Assembly: GCF_007827045.1 (NCBI RefSeq)
Contig: NZ_RPFW01000004.1
Location: 744,001 to 808,000, forward strand
DNA from: Trebonia kvetii
GTDB taxonomy: Bacteria; Actinomycetota; Actinomycetes; Streptosporangiales; Streptosporangiaceae
Reading direction: 5' to 3'
Length of the DNA: 64,000 bases
Of the stretch, positions 19,313-27,174 are shown in pieces (position 1 is the stretch's first letter; every line of letters begins with the position of its first letter). The notes under the pieces were generated by a model, which saw only the letters and a program-made list of their open reading frames with translations, had not been told where the DNA came from and did not search any database. A program made the position numbers and the translations under genes.

Positions 19313-19479
19313 GGTTAAGGCCTTGTGGTTGCTGTGGGCAGGCGTTGCATAACCCGCAACGCCCAGCGCGGCGCCCCCCGCGCTGTGGCTTGGGTTAAGG
19401 CCTTGTGGTTGCGGTAGCCAGGGCGTCCAGAACCCGGACGCCCTGGCTGGCGCAGGCGGCGAAAACCCGCGCCGCCTGC
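19313..19479. repeat. Three consecutive hairpins with AACCC loops, two behind a 20-bp direct repeat
   Basis: A 20-nt sequence (ggttaaggccttgtggttgc) occurs at 19313-19332 and 19393-19412. Each copy is followed by a hairpin: 19341-19363 (8-bp stem, loop ataaccc) and 19416-19448 (13-bp stem, loop agaaccc). A third hairpin, 19452-19479 (9-bp stem, loop gaaaacccgc), follows at once. All three loops contain aaccc while the stems differ in sequence. This ends 15 bp before the next start codon. Confidence 0.75.
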
Positions 19480-19494
19480 CGATAGGCTCATGGC

Positions 19495-20925
19495 ATGGCC
19501 CACGACCACGACCATGACGTCGCCGACGATGACTTCGACTTCGAGGACATCGACATCAAGGAGGCGCTCGGTCTGCCCGACGCCCTGCCGCCGATCCGCC
19601 TGCAACCACTGCATGAACTGGCCGCCCGCGCCCGGACGGCGCCGATCGCCGGCCAGCTCGCGGCGCTCGCCGAATGGGTCGGCAAGGACGGCAGGGAGAT
19701 CGACGAAGCCGGCGACCTGACCCCCGATGGCCTCACCGAAGCCATCGCCACCCTCGGCGTGGAGCCGACGGACTTCGCCTTCCTGTGGGAATACGCGCTC
19801 GGCGTGGAGTGGCTCGTCTTCGACCCGGAGGACGACGACCGGGTGGTGCCCGGTGAGACCGCCGAAGACTGGACGTCGGGTGACGACGACCGGGTGTTCG
19901 CCGCGTGGTCGGGGACCATGGCCGCCGTGCTGTCTGAGACGCTCGACCTCTACGGGCCGGATCTCGAGGCCGACGAGGATCCCGACGAGCTCGAGTTCGA
20001 CTTCGCCGGGCAGGGCATGGCGATCGCGGTCCTGCTTTTCCTCGCCCGCAGGGAAGGTCTCACCCTCGAGGAGTTCGCCGAGGTGCTGTGGGAGAACGCG
20101 GCAGGCGGGCACGACGAGGACGACGAAGAGGCGCACGGCGAGATAGCCGAGGCCCGTGCCGAGTGGGAGTCCGAGTACGGCGACGCTGCCCGGCTGCTGC
20201 TCGACAAGCTCGCGGACACCCTTGCGATCACCGAGACCGACGAGCTGATCCGGCTCACCCCGCTCGCCCTGGCGGCGCTGCACGAGCAGCTCGTCGAGGC
20301 CGGGGTGGAGATCCCGCTGCTGCCGCAGACCGCGGCGGAACTGTCCGGCGCCGAGCTGCTTGCCATGGCCGGCGGCGTCACCGACGCCGAGTTCGAGGCC
20401 GAGGTGGACGGGTGGACCGCCGCCCGCGGCAACGACGCGGCGGCCACGGAACTGCTCGAGCTCGCGGCCACGGCGGAGCCCGGCGAGCGGATGCTCGCGG
20501 TCGCCGCCGTCACCAGGATCGGCCCGCCAGCCGAGCCCGCCTGGCGGGCGAGCCTCGCGGTGCCGCAGGTCCGCGCCTACGCAAAGGTCGCGCTCGCCCA
20601 GCTGTCCGGCGTTGACGCCGAGGGAACCGGCCCCGCCGACCTGCCCGCCGAGCTCGAGATGGAGCCGGAGGACCTCGCCTGGGTCGCTACCGACCTGCTC
20701 TCGCTCGCCATCGACGAGGAGTTCCCCGACCCTGACTACCTCGCGGTCAGCTTCCGCGAGGCGGTGCCCGCGGGCCGTGAGGGCATGCTCTTCGAGGGCA
20801 TGGCCCGCAGCGATCACCCGGACGCGGTGGACGTGCTCACCCACCTGGGTGAGTACCACCCGGACAAGCAGGTCGCGAAGGCGGCGCGCGGCGCCGCCCA
20901 CAAAGCCGCCTCGCGTCGCGGTTAG
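19495..20925 (+). CDS. Conserved acidic actinobacterial protein
   Basis: 476 aa, strongly acidic and without signal peptide or membrane segments. No catalytic motif is recognised. Features: a His/Asp-rich start (HDHDHD) that could bind metal, a helical N-terminal domain (residues about 35-230), a winged-helix-like phrase TDELIRLTPLALAALHEQLVEAG near 245-265, and a C-terminal helical-repeat region (ARSDHPDAVDVLTHLGEYHPD). Similar proteins are annotated as hypothetical in Streptomyces and relatives. A TAGGCT at 19483-19488, six bases before the ATG, and the lack of a ribosome site suggest a leaderless transcript. Confidence 0.75.
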   Translation: MAHDHDHDVADDDFDFEDIDIKEALGLPDALPPIRLQPLHELAARARTAPIAGQLAALAEWVGKDGREIDEAGDLTPDGLTEAIATLGVEPTDFAFLWEYALGVEWLVFDPEDDDRVVPGETAEDWTSGDDDRVFAAWSGTMAAVLSETLDLYGPDLEADEDPDELEFDFAGQGMAIAVLLFLARREGLTLEEFAEVLWENAAGGHDEDDEEAHGEIAEARAEWESEYGDAARLLLDKLADTLAITETDELIRLTPLALAALHEQLVEAGVEIPLLPQTAAELSGAELLAMAGGVTDAEFEAEVDGWTAARGNDAAATELLELAATAEPGERMLAVAAVTRIGPPAEPAWRASLAVPQVRAYAKVALAQLSGVDAEGTGPADLPAELEMEPEDLAWVATDLLSLAIDEEFPDPDYLAVSFREAVPAGREGMLFEGMARSDHPDAVDVLTHLGEYHPDKQVAKAARGAAHKAASRRG

Positions 20926-20993
20926 TTCCCGCTAACGTTGTCATCGGGCCGGGAGAGCGCCGGCCCGATGGCAGCTACAGGGAGAAGGCGCCG

Positions 20994-22403
20994 ATGACGA
21001 CGTCCGCGGGAAACGGGAGCGGCCTGGCCGCGATCGAGCACATCGTGGTCTTGATGCTGGAGAACCGCTCGTTCGATCACATGCTCGGCTACCTGTACGC
21101 CGACAGCGGCAACGTCTCGCCATCCGGCCAGCCGTTTGAGGGTCTGTCAGGGAACGAGTCCTGCCCGGACAGCAATGGGAATCCGGTCGCCGTCTATCAG
21201 ATCACGCCGGCGACGCCGCACGCCTACTTCATGCCTGGCGCCGATCCCGGCGAGGGCTACACGGCGACGAACAACCAGCTCTGGGGCTCGGCCACCGCCC
21301 CGGCAAGCGGCACGCCGGCCACGATGCAGGGGTTCGTGAAGGACTTCGCCTACACGATCAACTGGGAAACCAACAACAAGTGGACGATCGTCCCAGGCAC
21401 GACGGCCAGCTGGATCATGGGCTGCTTCACCCCGCAGGCGCTTCCCGTCATGTCCGCGCTCGCCAAGGGCTATGCCGTCTGCGACCACTGGTATTCCTCC
21501 GCGCCGACCGAGACGCTGCCGAACCGCGCCCTCGCCCTGGCCGCCACCAGCCAGGGGCACATAGACGACCACACCAAGACCTACACCTGCCCGTCCATCT
21601 TCGGCACGCTGACCAAGGCGGGCGTGAGCTGGCGAGTCTTCGGTTACAACGCCCAGCCGCTGACCAAGGCCGATTTCCCCGACATCACAAGCGCGGACGC
21701 GTCGCACTTCGGCCTGTTCACCGACTTCAAGGCCGCCGCCGCGGCCGGCACGCTGCCCGCGTTCACCTTCCTCGAGCCGAGTTGGTCTTCCACGGGCAAC
21801 AGCCAGCACCCGAACTACGATGTGGCGCTCGGCGAGCAGCTCATCCACGACACCTACGAGGCGCTGCGCTCAGGTCCCGGCTGGAACCAGACCCTGTTCG
21901 TCCTCACCTATGACGAGCACGGCGGCTGCTACGACCACGTGCCGCCGCCGTGGGGCGCGACCGTGCCGGACAACAGCGCGGGCGAGTTGAGCTTCGGCTT
22001 CGACCGGTTCGGCGTCCGCGTCCCGACGCTGCTCATCTCGCCGCTGATCGCTCCAGGCACCGTCTACCGGGTGCCCGACGGCACCACGCCGCTTGACCAC
22101 ACGTCCGTGCTCAAGACCGTCGAGCAGCGCTGGAACCTGCAGCCGCTGACCGCCCGCGACGCGGCCGCACCTGGCTTCGGCAACGTCATCACGCTGGCCA
22201 CCCCGCGCGCCGACGACGTGCTGGCCGGCGTCACCGTCCCCGTTTCCGGCAGCGCGGGCCCGTCCGCTGGCCAGGTCTCCCACCTGGAGGCCATCCGCCA
22301 GGAACTCGTCGCCCGCTACACCCCTGGCGCCCGTGCCGACGCCGAGCCCGCGTACGCGCCCGGCACCGTCGTCCAGGACCCAGACCAGCGCCCCGCCTCC
22401 TAG
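20994..22403 (+). CDS. Phospholipase C / acid phosphatase family phosphoesterase
   Basis: 469 aa, alkaline-phosphatase-superfamily fold of the bacterial phospholipase C/AcpA type. ENRSFDHMLGYL at the start (metal and nucleophile region), the TETLPNRALALAATSQG segment and YDEHGGCYDHVPPP in the last third carry the metal-binding and catalytic residues. A good ribosome site (agggagaagg) precedes the ATG. Unlike many relatives there is no Tat or Sec signal: the catalytic domain begins within 13 residues of the start, so the enzyme is either cytoplasmic or exported by another route. The likely substrate is a phospholipid or phosphomonoester. Confidence 0.88.
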   Translation: MTTSAGNGSGLAAIEHIVVLMLENRSFDHMLGYLYADSGNVSPSGQPFEGLSGNESCPDSNGNPVAVYQITPATPHAYFMPGADPGEGYTATNNQLWGSATAPASGTPATMQGFVKDFAYTINWETNNKWTIVPGTTASWIMGCFTPQALPVMSALAKGYAVCDHWYSSAPTETLPNRALALAATSQGHIDDHTKTYTCPSIFGTLTKAGVSWRVFGYNAQPLTKADFPDITSADASHFGLFTDFKAAAAAGTLPAFTFLEPSWSSTGNSQHPNYDVALGEQLIHDTYEALRSGPGWNQTLFVLTYDEHGGCYDHVPPPWGATVPDNSAGELSFGFDRFGVRVPTLLISPLIAPGTVYRVPDGTTPLDHTSVLKTVEQRWNLQPLTARDAAAPGFGNVITLATPRADDVLAGVTVPVSGSAGPSAGQVSHLEAIRQELVARYTPGARADAEPAYAPGTVVQDPDQRPAS

Positions 22404-22429
22404 ATTGCCCCCCGCTGGCAGGCAGCCCC

Positions 22430-22461
22430 GATGGTTGTGGCAACCATACGGTTATAGGGGG
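22430..22461 (+). promoter_or_regulatory. Repeated promoter-like element, copy A
   Basis: A 17-bp palindrome ATGGTTGTGGCAACCAT (22431-22447) is followed by acggTTATAGG. Over 31 bases it matches, with five differences, the reverse complement of 24358-24388 upstream of the beta-propeller gene. It faces right, toward DNA with only a decayed, oppositely oriented kinase fragment, so it looks like an orphan promoter copy. Confidence 0.5.
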
Positions 22462-22577
22462 ACACGCCAATACCCAACCCGCCGCCTCACGATCGAGGCA
22501 AGCTACGCCCTCTGAAACCAGACATGCCGTGTCCGGGACGGCAGCATTAGGGCGCGGGGAGATGGAACCAGGCGGGA

Positions 22578-22939
22578 TTATTGCCGCGGCGCTAGCGGCG
22601 GGCGCGAGACTAGGGCTGCAAGGCACAGGCCCGAGTCCCAGTCCTGGCTCTGCGACACGAACGGGTCCCCCCACACCCGGTCGGCTCGCATCACAAAGCC
22701 CAGGGCTTCCAGCACGTACACGGCGGCCACGAACCAGGCGGCCGGGCGCCAGCGGCGCGACGGCAGCCGCCCGTCGGGGAACCCGAGCAGCACGAACACG
22801 AAGCCCCCGCGTCGGGAACGTTCCAGCCGCCCGGCACCGTGTGCCGGCTGAGGTACGACAGCGGCAGTGCGCTCAGCAGAAACGCGGTCGACAGCGCCGC
22901 CACGCCGCCGGTCACCCAGCGAAGAGTCCGGGGTGTCAT
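22578..22939 (-). pseudogene. Sensor histidine kinase N-terminal fragment, frameshifted
   Basis: From ATG 22939 the frame reads MTPRTLRWVTGGVAALSTAF, a transmembrane start ending NVPDAG. It then breaks at a C run (22804-22808); one base is missing. The other frame carries on with FVFVLLGFPDGRLPSRRWRP, a phrase typical of the membrane sensor domain of actinobacterial two-component kinases, through one more membrane helix, and stops at 22578 before any HisKA or ATPase domain. It is either a truncated relic, or an assembly error in a homopolymer on top of a truncation. Confidence 0.6.
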
Positions 22940-23042
22940 CCGCGCCTCCAGCGCGATCGCGCCGCCGGCCTGCCCGCAGGCTGGCCGGCGGCACCCGCAT
23001 GTCAGCTGAAGTGTGAACCGCCTGGCCGTCCCCGGCAAGGGG

Positions 23043-23067
23043 GGCACCCTTACCGAGCCAGGGTGCC
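23043..23067 (-). terminator. Hairpin after the beta-propeller gene
   Basis: 8-bp stem (ggcaccct / agggtgcc) with a 9-nt loop, 20 bp past the stop of the leftward gene at 23087. Confidence 0.45.
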
Positions 23068-23086
23068 AGCATGCCCAACGGGATGG

Positions 23087-24259
23087 CTAGCTCCGGACGG
23101 CGATCAGGCTGAGGCGGGGGAGCGAGACCCCGAGGCCCTCGACGTGCCCGGTGCGGGCATCGACCGCGGCCAGCTTGCCCTGCGCGGTCACGACGAACAG
23201 CCACCGGCTATCGGGTGACCAGGCAAGCGTCTGGTCGGCCGCCGATTCCGCATCAAGGGAAACCGGGATTTGCTGATCGGATCCGGACACCAGGTTGAGC
23301 AGGTGAAGGGTTACCCGGTCGCCGCTGGCCGCCGCGATCGCCGCGGCCGAGCCGTCGGGGGCGATGACGCCAGGCCCCGCCGCGGTCAGGAACTCGGCCG
23401 AGGGACCGGGCAGCGCGCGCCGTGCCCCGGTGGCCGGGTCCACGACGACGTTCGAGCAGCGACGGCCAGCGGGGCAGTCAACGGCCAGCCACCGGGTCGG
23501 GCCGACCGCGGCCAGCGGTCCGGCGATCCGCTGGAAGCCGCCGAGCCGTACGTCGTCGTACGTGACACCCGTTTCGGAGTAAACGCTGACCAGCACACCG
23601 CCCCGGCCGTCCGAGGTCGCCTGCGAATAGCCGCCCGGCCACGCCTGCGAAGTGGTGCCGAACGGCGGCAGGCGCGCGGACACCCCGGTCTCGGTGCCGT
23701 CCATCCGGACCAGTGGCATCGACGTGGCCGAGGGTCCGGCTTGCACCCATGCTGTCCCTGGCTGCGGTCCCGGGATCACAATTCCGCCAGTGCCAAGCAC
23801 ACCAGAAAGGGGGCGGGCGGGCCGGCCATCGGGCACCAGGTAACCGGGCAGGTAATCCAGCCGGCTGATGATGGCCTCGTGCGGGCCAACGACAAGCGAG
23901 ACCGGTCCACCGCTCTGCACCGGGACGGCCGTCTGCGTGATCCGGCCCGAGGCGAACTGAATCCGCACCACCCGGCCATCGCCATAGCCGAACAGCTCCC
24001 AGCTGGCCCGCACGCCAAGCAGACGGGGGCCTGCCTCGCCCGTGCTCACCGCGCCCGTGCTCGCCGGCCGAGCCCGCGGCGGGTTGTTCCCGTGCCCGAT
24101 GATCAGCGTCACGGCCGCCGCGGCCACCGCGGCCAGCACGGCCCCGCAGGCAATCAGCAGCCGGCCCGGCCGCCAGCGGCCAACCGGGCGCCGCGGTCCA
24201 AAGCTGACCTGATCGCCCTCGTCCAGCGCCCGGCGGCGGGAGCTGTCATCACTGCGCAC
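23087..24259 (-). CDS. Membrane-anchored beta-propeller protein
   Basis: 390 aa. The cytoplasmic N-terminus is about 30 residues and basic, followed by one transmembrane helix (LLIACGAVLAAVAAAAVTLII, residues about 34-54). An extracytoplasmic domain with repeated short beta blades follows (DGRVVRIQFASGRI, LVRMDGTETG, LAWSPDSRWLFVVTAQGKLA), resembling TolB/WD40-like propellers. The function is unknown; similar proteins accompany ECF sigma or serine/threonine kinase genes in actinobacteria. Its promoter region (24260-24439) carries two copies of the ATGGTTG-CAACCAT palindrome and a TATAGG hexamer about 105 bases before the start. Confidence 0.72.
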   Translation of the reverse strand: MRSDDSSRRRALDEGDQVSFGPRRPVGRWRPGRLLIACGAVLAAVAAAAVTLIIGHGNNPPRARPASTGAVSTGEAGPRLLGVRASWELFGYGDGRVVRIQFASGRITQTAVPVQSGGPVSLVVGPHEAIISRLDYLPGYLVPDGRPARPLSGVLGTGGIVIPGPQPGTAWVQAGPSATSMPLVRMDGTETGVSARLPPFGTTSQAWPGGYSQATSDGRGGVLVSVYSETGVTYDDVRLGGFQRIAGPLAAVGPTRWLAVDCPAGRRCSNVVVDPATGARRALPGPSAEFLTAAGPGVIAPDGSAAAIAAASGDRVTLHLLNLVSGSDQQIPVSLDAESAADQTLAWSPDSRWLFVVTAQGKLAAVDARTGHVEGLGVSLPRLSLIAVRS

Positions 24260-24340
24260 AATTCATCATCCACCGCCGCCCGCTCCGCCGAAACCACCCG
24301 ATCCGGTCTTCCTTGCCCGGCGGAGCGCGGACGTCGGGCG

Positions 24341-24389
24341 ATGGTTGTGGCAACCAGCCGCCTATAGGCGTATGGGTGCCGCAACCATA
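24341..24389 (-). promoter_or_regulatory. Repeated promoter-like element, copies B and C
   Basis: 24341-24357 matches the palindrome ATGGTTGTGGCAACCAT except its last two bases, and 24372-24388 is a second copy (atgggtgccgcaaccat). They flank the perfect palindrome cgcctataggcg (24359-24370), whose TATAGG would be the -10 of a promoter reading left into the beta-propeller gene. Two operators on either side of a -10 suggest tight control or ECF-type recognition; the regulator is not identifiable here. Confidence 0.5.
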
Positions 24390-24439
24390 CGCCCGGGCGT
24401 CAGCCCCGCGGCCCGGCGGCGCGGGAACCTCGACTCTTT

Positions 24440-24880
24440 CTACAGGGAGAGCTTGAATCCCTCGTGGGAGGCGGTGAAGCCGAGTGACTCGTAGAACCGG
24501 AGCGCGTCCGGGCGTCGCTTGTCGGAGGTGAGCTGCACCAGCCCGCAGCCGCGCTCGCGTGCCTGCCCGATCGCCCATTCGATCATCGCCCGGCCCAGCC
24601 CCTGGCCACGGTGTGCGGCCGCGACCCGGACTCCCTCGATCTGCGCCCGCAGCATGCCGTGCCGGCTCAGCCCTGGCAGGTAATTCAGCTGCAGCGTCCC
24701 GGCGAGCTGTCCGTCCGCCTCGGCCACGATGAGCCGGCTGCCTGGGTCCGCCTGTACCTGCTCGAACGCGACCAGGTAGGCGTCATCCGCGTCGCCCTCG
24801 CGTTCCGCGCCGAGCACGTCATCCGCAAGCAGTGCCACGATGGCCGGCACATCCTCGCGCCGCGCGTCCCGGAACATCAT
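24440..24880 (-). CDS. GNAT family N-acetyltransferase
   Basis: 146 aa. The acetyl-CoA binding motif HRGQGLGRAMIEWA (R/Q-x-x-G-x-G/A) follows the beta4 strand IEGVRVAAA; the C-terminal GFTASHEGFKLSL gives the usual last strands. The start is one of two adjacent ATGs (24880 or 24877; MFRDARREDV matches the family start). Substrate unknown. It is divergent from the MBL hydrolase gene with 88 bp between them. Confidence 0.87.
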   Translation of the reverse strand: MMFRDARREDVPAIVALLADDVLGAEREGDADDAYLVAFEQVQADPGSRLIVAEADGQLAGTLQLNYLPGLSRHGMLRAQIEGVRVAAAHRGQGLGRAMIEWAIGQARERGCGLVQLTSDKRRPDALRFYESLGFTASHEGFKLSL

Positions 24881-24968
24881 CACCAGCCCGAGAGTACCGG
24901 CGTACCAGGACAAGACCCGGGTCGGATACTGGTAACCAGCCCCGACAGCCCAGGGAGGACCACGACCG

Positions 24969-26042
24969 ATGTGCGAAGCACCGACCGATCCGCGTGAGGT
25001 CGCCATGGCCGTTCCGCGTCCCGCCGCGGGGACGGCGGTCGACCCGGTGGGTCTTGAGCCGGTCGACGAGATCGTGGTCACCACGCTCGTCGACAACGTC
25101 TTCGACGCCCTGCTAGCCGGCGACGAGCGCACCACCCGGACCCCGCTCGGCGTCGGCCCGGTGCAGGCGCCGCAGTTCGAGACGGGGACCACCACCGTCG
25201 GGCTCATGGCGGAGCACGGATTTTCCGCACTGGTCAGCGTGCGGCGCGGTGCGGTCACCACCCGGCTGCTTTTCGACACCGGCTTGTCGCCTGACGCGAT
25301 GGTGACCAATGCCGGCAGGCTCGGCATTGACCCATCCGACATCCAGGCGGTCATCCTGAGCCATGGTCACTGGGATCACGCCGGCGGCCTGGCGGGACTG
25401 GCCGGCCGGCGGGGAGTCCGGTCGCTGCCGATGGTGGTGCACCCGATGATCTGGACCCGGCGGCGGCTGTCGGTGCCGGGCCGTGAGCCCATGGAACTGC
25501 CGACCCTGAGCAGGCGGGCGCTCGAGGGCGAGGGCTTCGCGGTGCTCGAGCGCCGCGAGCCCTCGCTGCTCGTGGACGGCTGCGTGCTGATCACCGGGGA
25601 GGTCGACAGGACCACGGAATACGAGCGCGGCATGCCGCCCGCGCATCAGCGGTGGACCGGGGATGCGTGGGAACACGACCCGCTCGTCATTGACGACCAG
25701 GCGCTCGTGGTGAACGTGCGCGACCGCGGGCTCGTGGTGCTGACCGGCTGCGGGCACAGCGGAGTGGTGAACATCGTGCGGCATGCCCAGCGCCTCACCG
25801 GGGTGCCCGAGCTGCATGCCCTCATCGGCGGGTTCCATCTCAGCGGCACGGCGTTCGAGCCGATCATCGGCCGCACCGTGGACGCGCTCACCGGCCTTGC
25901 TCCCGGACTCGTCGTGCCCGGGCACTGCACCGGCTGGCGCGCGCAGCACGCGCTGGCGGCCGCCATGCCCGATGCCTGGGTCGCGGGCAGCAGCGGCTCG
26001 TCCTTCAAACTCGCCGCACCCGCCGGCCAGCTCCCTGACTGA
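24969..26042 (+). CDS. MBL fold metallo-hydrolase
   Basis: 357 aa metallo-beta-lactamase fold. The zinc motif HGHWDHAGG lies at 132-140, with later ligands in TGCGHSGVVN, GGFHLSG and VVPGHCTGW. The spread of His ligands and the C-G-H-S-G phrase match the subfamily annotated as 7,8-dihydropterin-6-yl-methyl-4-(beta-D-ribofuranosyl)-aminobenzene-5'-phosphate synthase-like; the true reaction in bacteria is not known. A gggagg ribosome site precedes the ATG. The N-terminal 35 residues are extra compared with the fold and MAVPRP (residue 13) may be the real start. Confidence 0.85.
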   Translation: MCEAPTDPREVAMAVPRPAAGTAVDPVGLEPVDEIVVTTLVDNVFDALLAGDERTTRTPLGVGPVQAPQFETGTTTVGLMAEHGFSALVSVRRGAVTTRLLFDTGLSPDAMVTNAGRLGIDPSDIQAVILSHGHWDHAGGLAGLAGRRGVRSLPMVVHPMIWTRRRLSVPGREPMELPTLSRRALEGEGFAVLERREPSLLVDGCVLITGEVDRTTEYERGMPPAHQRWTGDAWEHDPLVIDDQALVVNVRDRGLVVLTGCGHSGVVNIVRHAQRLTGVPELHALIGGFHLSGTAFEPIIGRTVDALTGLAPGLVVPGHCTGWRAQHALAAAMPDAWVAGSSGSSFKLAAPAGQLPD

Positions 26043-26062
26043 CCCTCCGGCGCCCCCGTGGT

Positions 26063-26081
26063 ACGGTTTTACCGTTCGGTA
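26063..26081 (+). promoter_or_regulatory. Candidate TetR operator upstream of DUF1348/TetR
   Basis: Overlapping palindromes: ACGGT-ttt-ACCGT (26063-26075) and TACCGTTCGGTA (26070-26081). The TACCG half-site occurs three times in 19 bp, just upstream of a two-gene operon whose second gene is a TetR repressor, so autoregulation is likely. Confidence 0.6.
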
Positions 26082-26101
26082 CAACTGAGGGGATGGACGC
26101 G

Positions 26102-26572
26102 ATGGCACAGCGATCCCCGGTCCCGCCGTTTACGCCGGAGACCGCCGCGCAGAAGATCCGGGCCGCCGAGGACGCGTGGAACTCGCGCGATCCGCACCGG
26201 GTCTCCCTCGCCTACACGCCAGACAGCAGGTGGCGCAACCGTGCGCAGTTCATCAACGGGCGGGAGGAGATCGTCGAGTTCCTCACCGGCAAGTGGGCGC
26301 GCGAGCACGAGTACCGGCTGATCAAGGAGCTGTGGGCCTGCGACGGGGACCGCATCGCGGTGCGGTTCTGCTACGAGTGGCACGACGACGCGGGCCACTG
26401 GTACCGCGCCTGCGGCAACGAGAACTGGAAGTTCGACGCCGACGGCCTCATGGCAGAGCGCCACGCGAGCATCAACGACGTCCCGATCGCCGACGCCGAC
26501 CGCAAGTTCCACTGGGACCGCGGCGGCCCGCGCCCGGCCGATCATCCGGGCCTCAGCGACCTGGGCTTGTGA
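26102..26572 (+). CDS. DUF1348 (NTF2-like) protein
   Basis: 156 aa. The ATG at 26102 is preferred over the ATG at 26093 because GAGGGG (26087-26092) sits nine bases before it. The sequence is highly typical of DUF1348: AEDAWNSRDP, RWRNRAQFINGREEI, YEWHDDAGHWYRACGNENW and PIADADRKFHWDRG. The fold is the NTF2/SnoaL alpha+beta barrel; the function is unknown but it is often paired with a TetR gene in stress or xenobiotic loci, as here. Confidence 0.9.
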   Translation: MAQRSPVPPFTPETAAQKIRAAEDAWNSRDPHRVSLAYTPDSRWRNRAQFINGREEIVEFLTGKWAREHEYRLIKELWACDGDRIAVRFCYEWHDDAGHWYRACGNENWKFDADGLMAERHASINDVPIADADRKFHWDRGGPRPADHPGLSDLGL

Positions 26573-26574
26573 CC

Positions 26575-27174
26575 GTGCCGCGGCTCATGACCGAACGGGC
26601 CGCGGCGATCCCGGCGCTCGCGGAGGCCTTCCGCGAGCATGGATACGAGGGTGCGAGCCTCGCCGTGCTCTGCGCGGCCACCGGCCTTGGCAAGGGGAGC
26701 CTGTATAACTTCTTCCCCGGCGGCAAGGAAGAGATGGCCGCCGCCGTGCTCGCCGATGTCGACGCCTGGTTCACCGGCAGCGTCTTCGAGCCGCTGGGTA
26801 ACGCGGAGGCGGGTGATGCCGGCGCGATCGGCGCCATGTTCGACGCCGTCACCGGCTACTTCGAGTCCGGCAGGCGCGTCTGCCTACAGGGCGCCTTCGC
26901 GCTCGGCGGGGAGCGCGACCTGTTCGCGGCGACGATCGCCGACTACTTCGAGCGCTGGATCGCCGCACTCGCCGCGGCCCTCAGCGCCGTGGGCGCCAGT
27001 ACCGCGGGTGGCAGTGCGGAAGCAGCCCGCGTGACCGCGATCGAGACGGTCGCCGCCATCCAGGGCGCGATCGTGCTGTCGCGCGCCCTGGATGACCCGG
27101 AGATCTTCCCGCGGCTAATCGAGCGCTGCCGCATCCGCCTCAACGCTGCCGCGTCCGCCTCCGACGATCAGTAG
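26575..27174 (+). CDS. TetR/AcrR family transcriptional regulator
   Basis: 199 aa from GTG 26575 (MPRLMTERAAAIPAL). GTG 26569, overlapping the previous stop (GTGA), is an alternative. The HTH is YEGASLAVLCAATGLGKGSLYNFFPGGKEEM (a long G-K-G-S-L-Y-N-F-F core), close to the NemR/AcuR-like group with a conserved Cys in CLQGAFALGGERD that could sense electrophiles. It is probably the repressor of its own operon through the TACCG palindromes upstream. It overlaps the convergent secreted-protein gene by 7 bp. Confidence 0.87.
   Translation: MPRLMTERAAAIPALAEAFREHGYEGASLAVLCAATGLGKGSLYNFFPGGKEEMAAAVLADVDAWFTGSVFEPLGNAEAGDAGAIGAMFDAVTGYFESGRRVCLQGAFALGGERDLFAATIADYFERWIAALAAALSAVGASTAGGSAEAARVTAIETVAAIQGAIVLSRALDDPEIFPRLIERCRIRLNAAASASDDQ

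Noticed and set aside
19315..20901. 528-codon minus-strand frame opposite the acidic protein
   Set aside because: It crosses the hairpin cluster and has no recognisable fold; mirror of the acidic gene's GC3 pattern.
22529..23218. 229-codon + strand frame after the orphan promoter-like element
   Set aside because: Pro/Arg/Ala-rich low-complexity shadow; the minus strand carries the sensor-kinase fragment. It was considered as a possible target of the promoter but has no domain or ribosome site.
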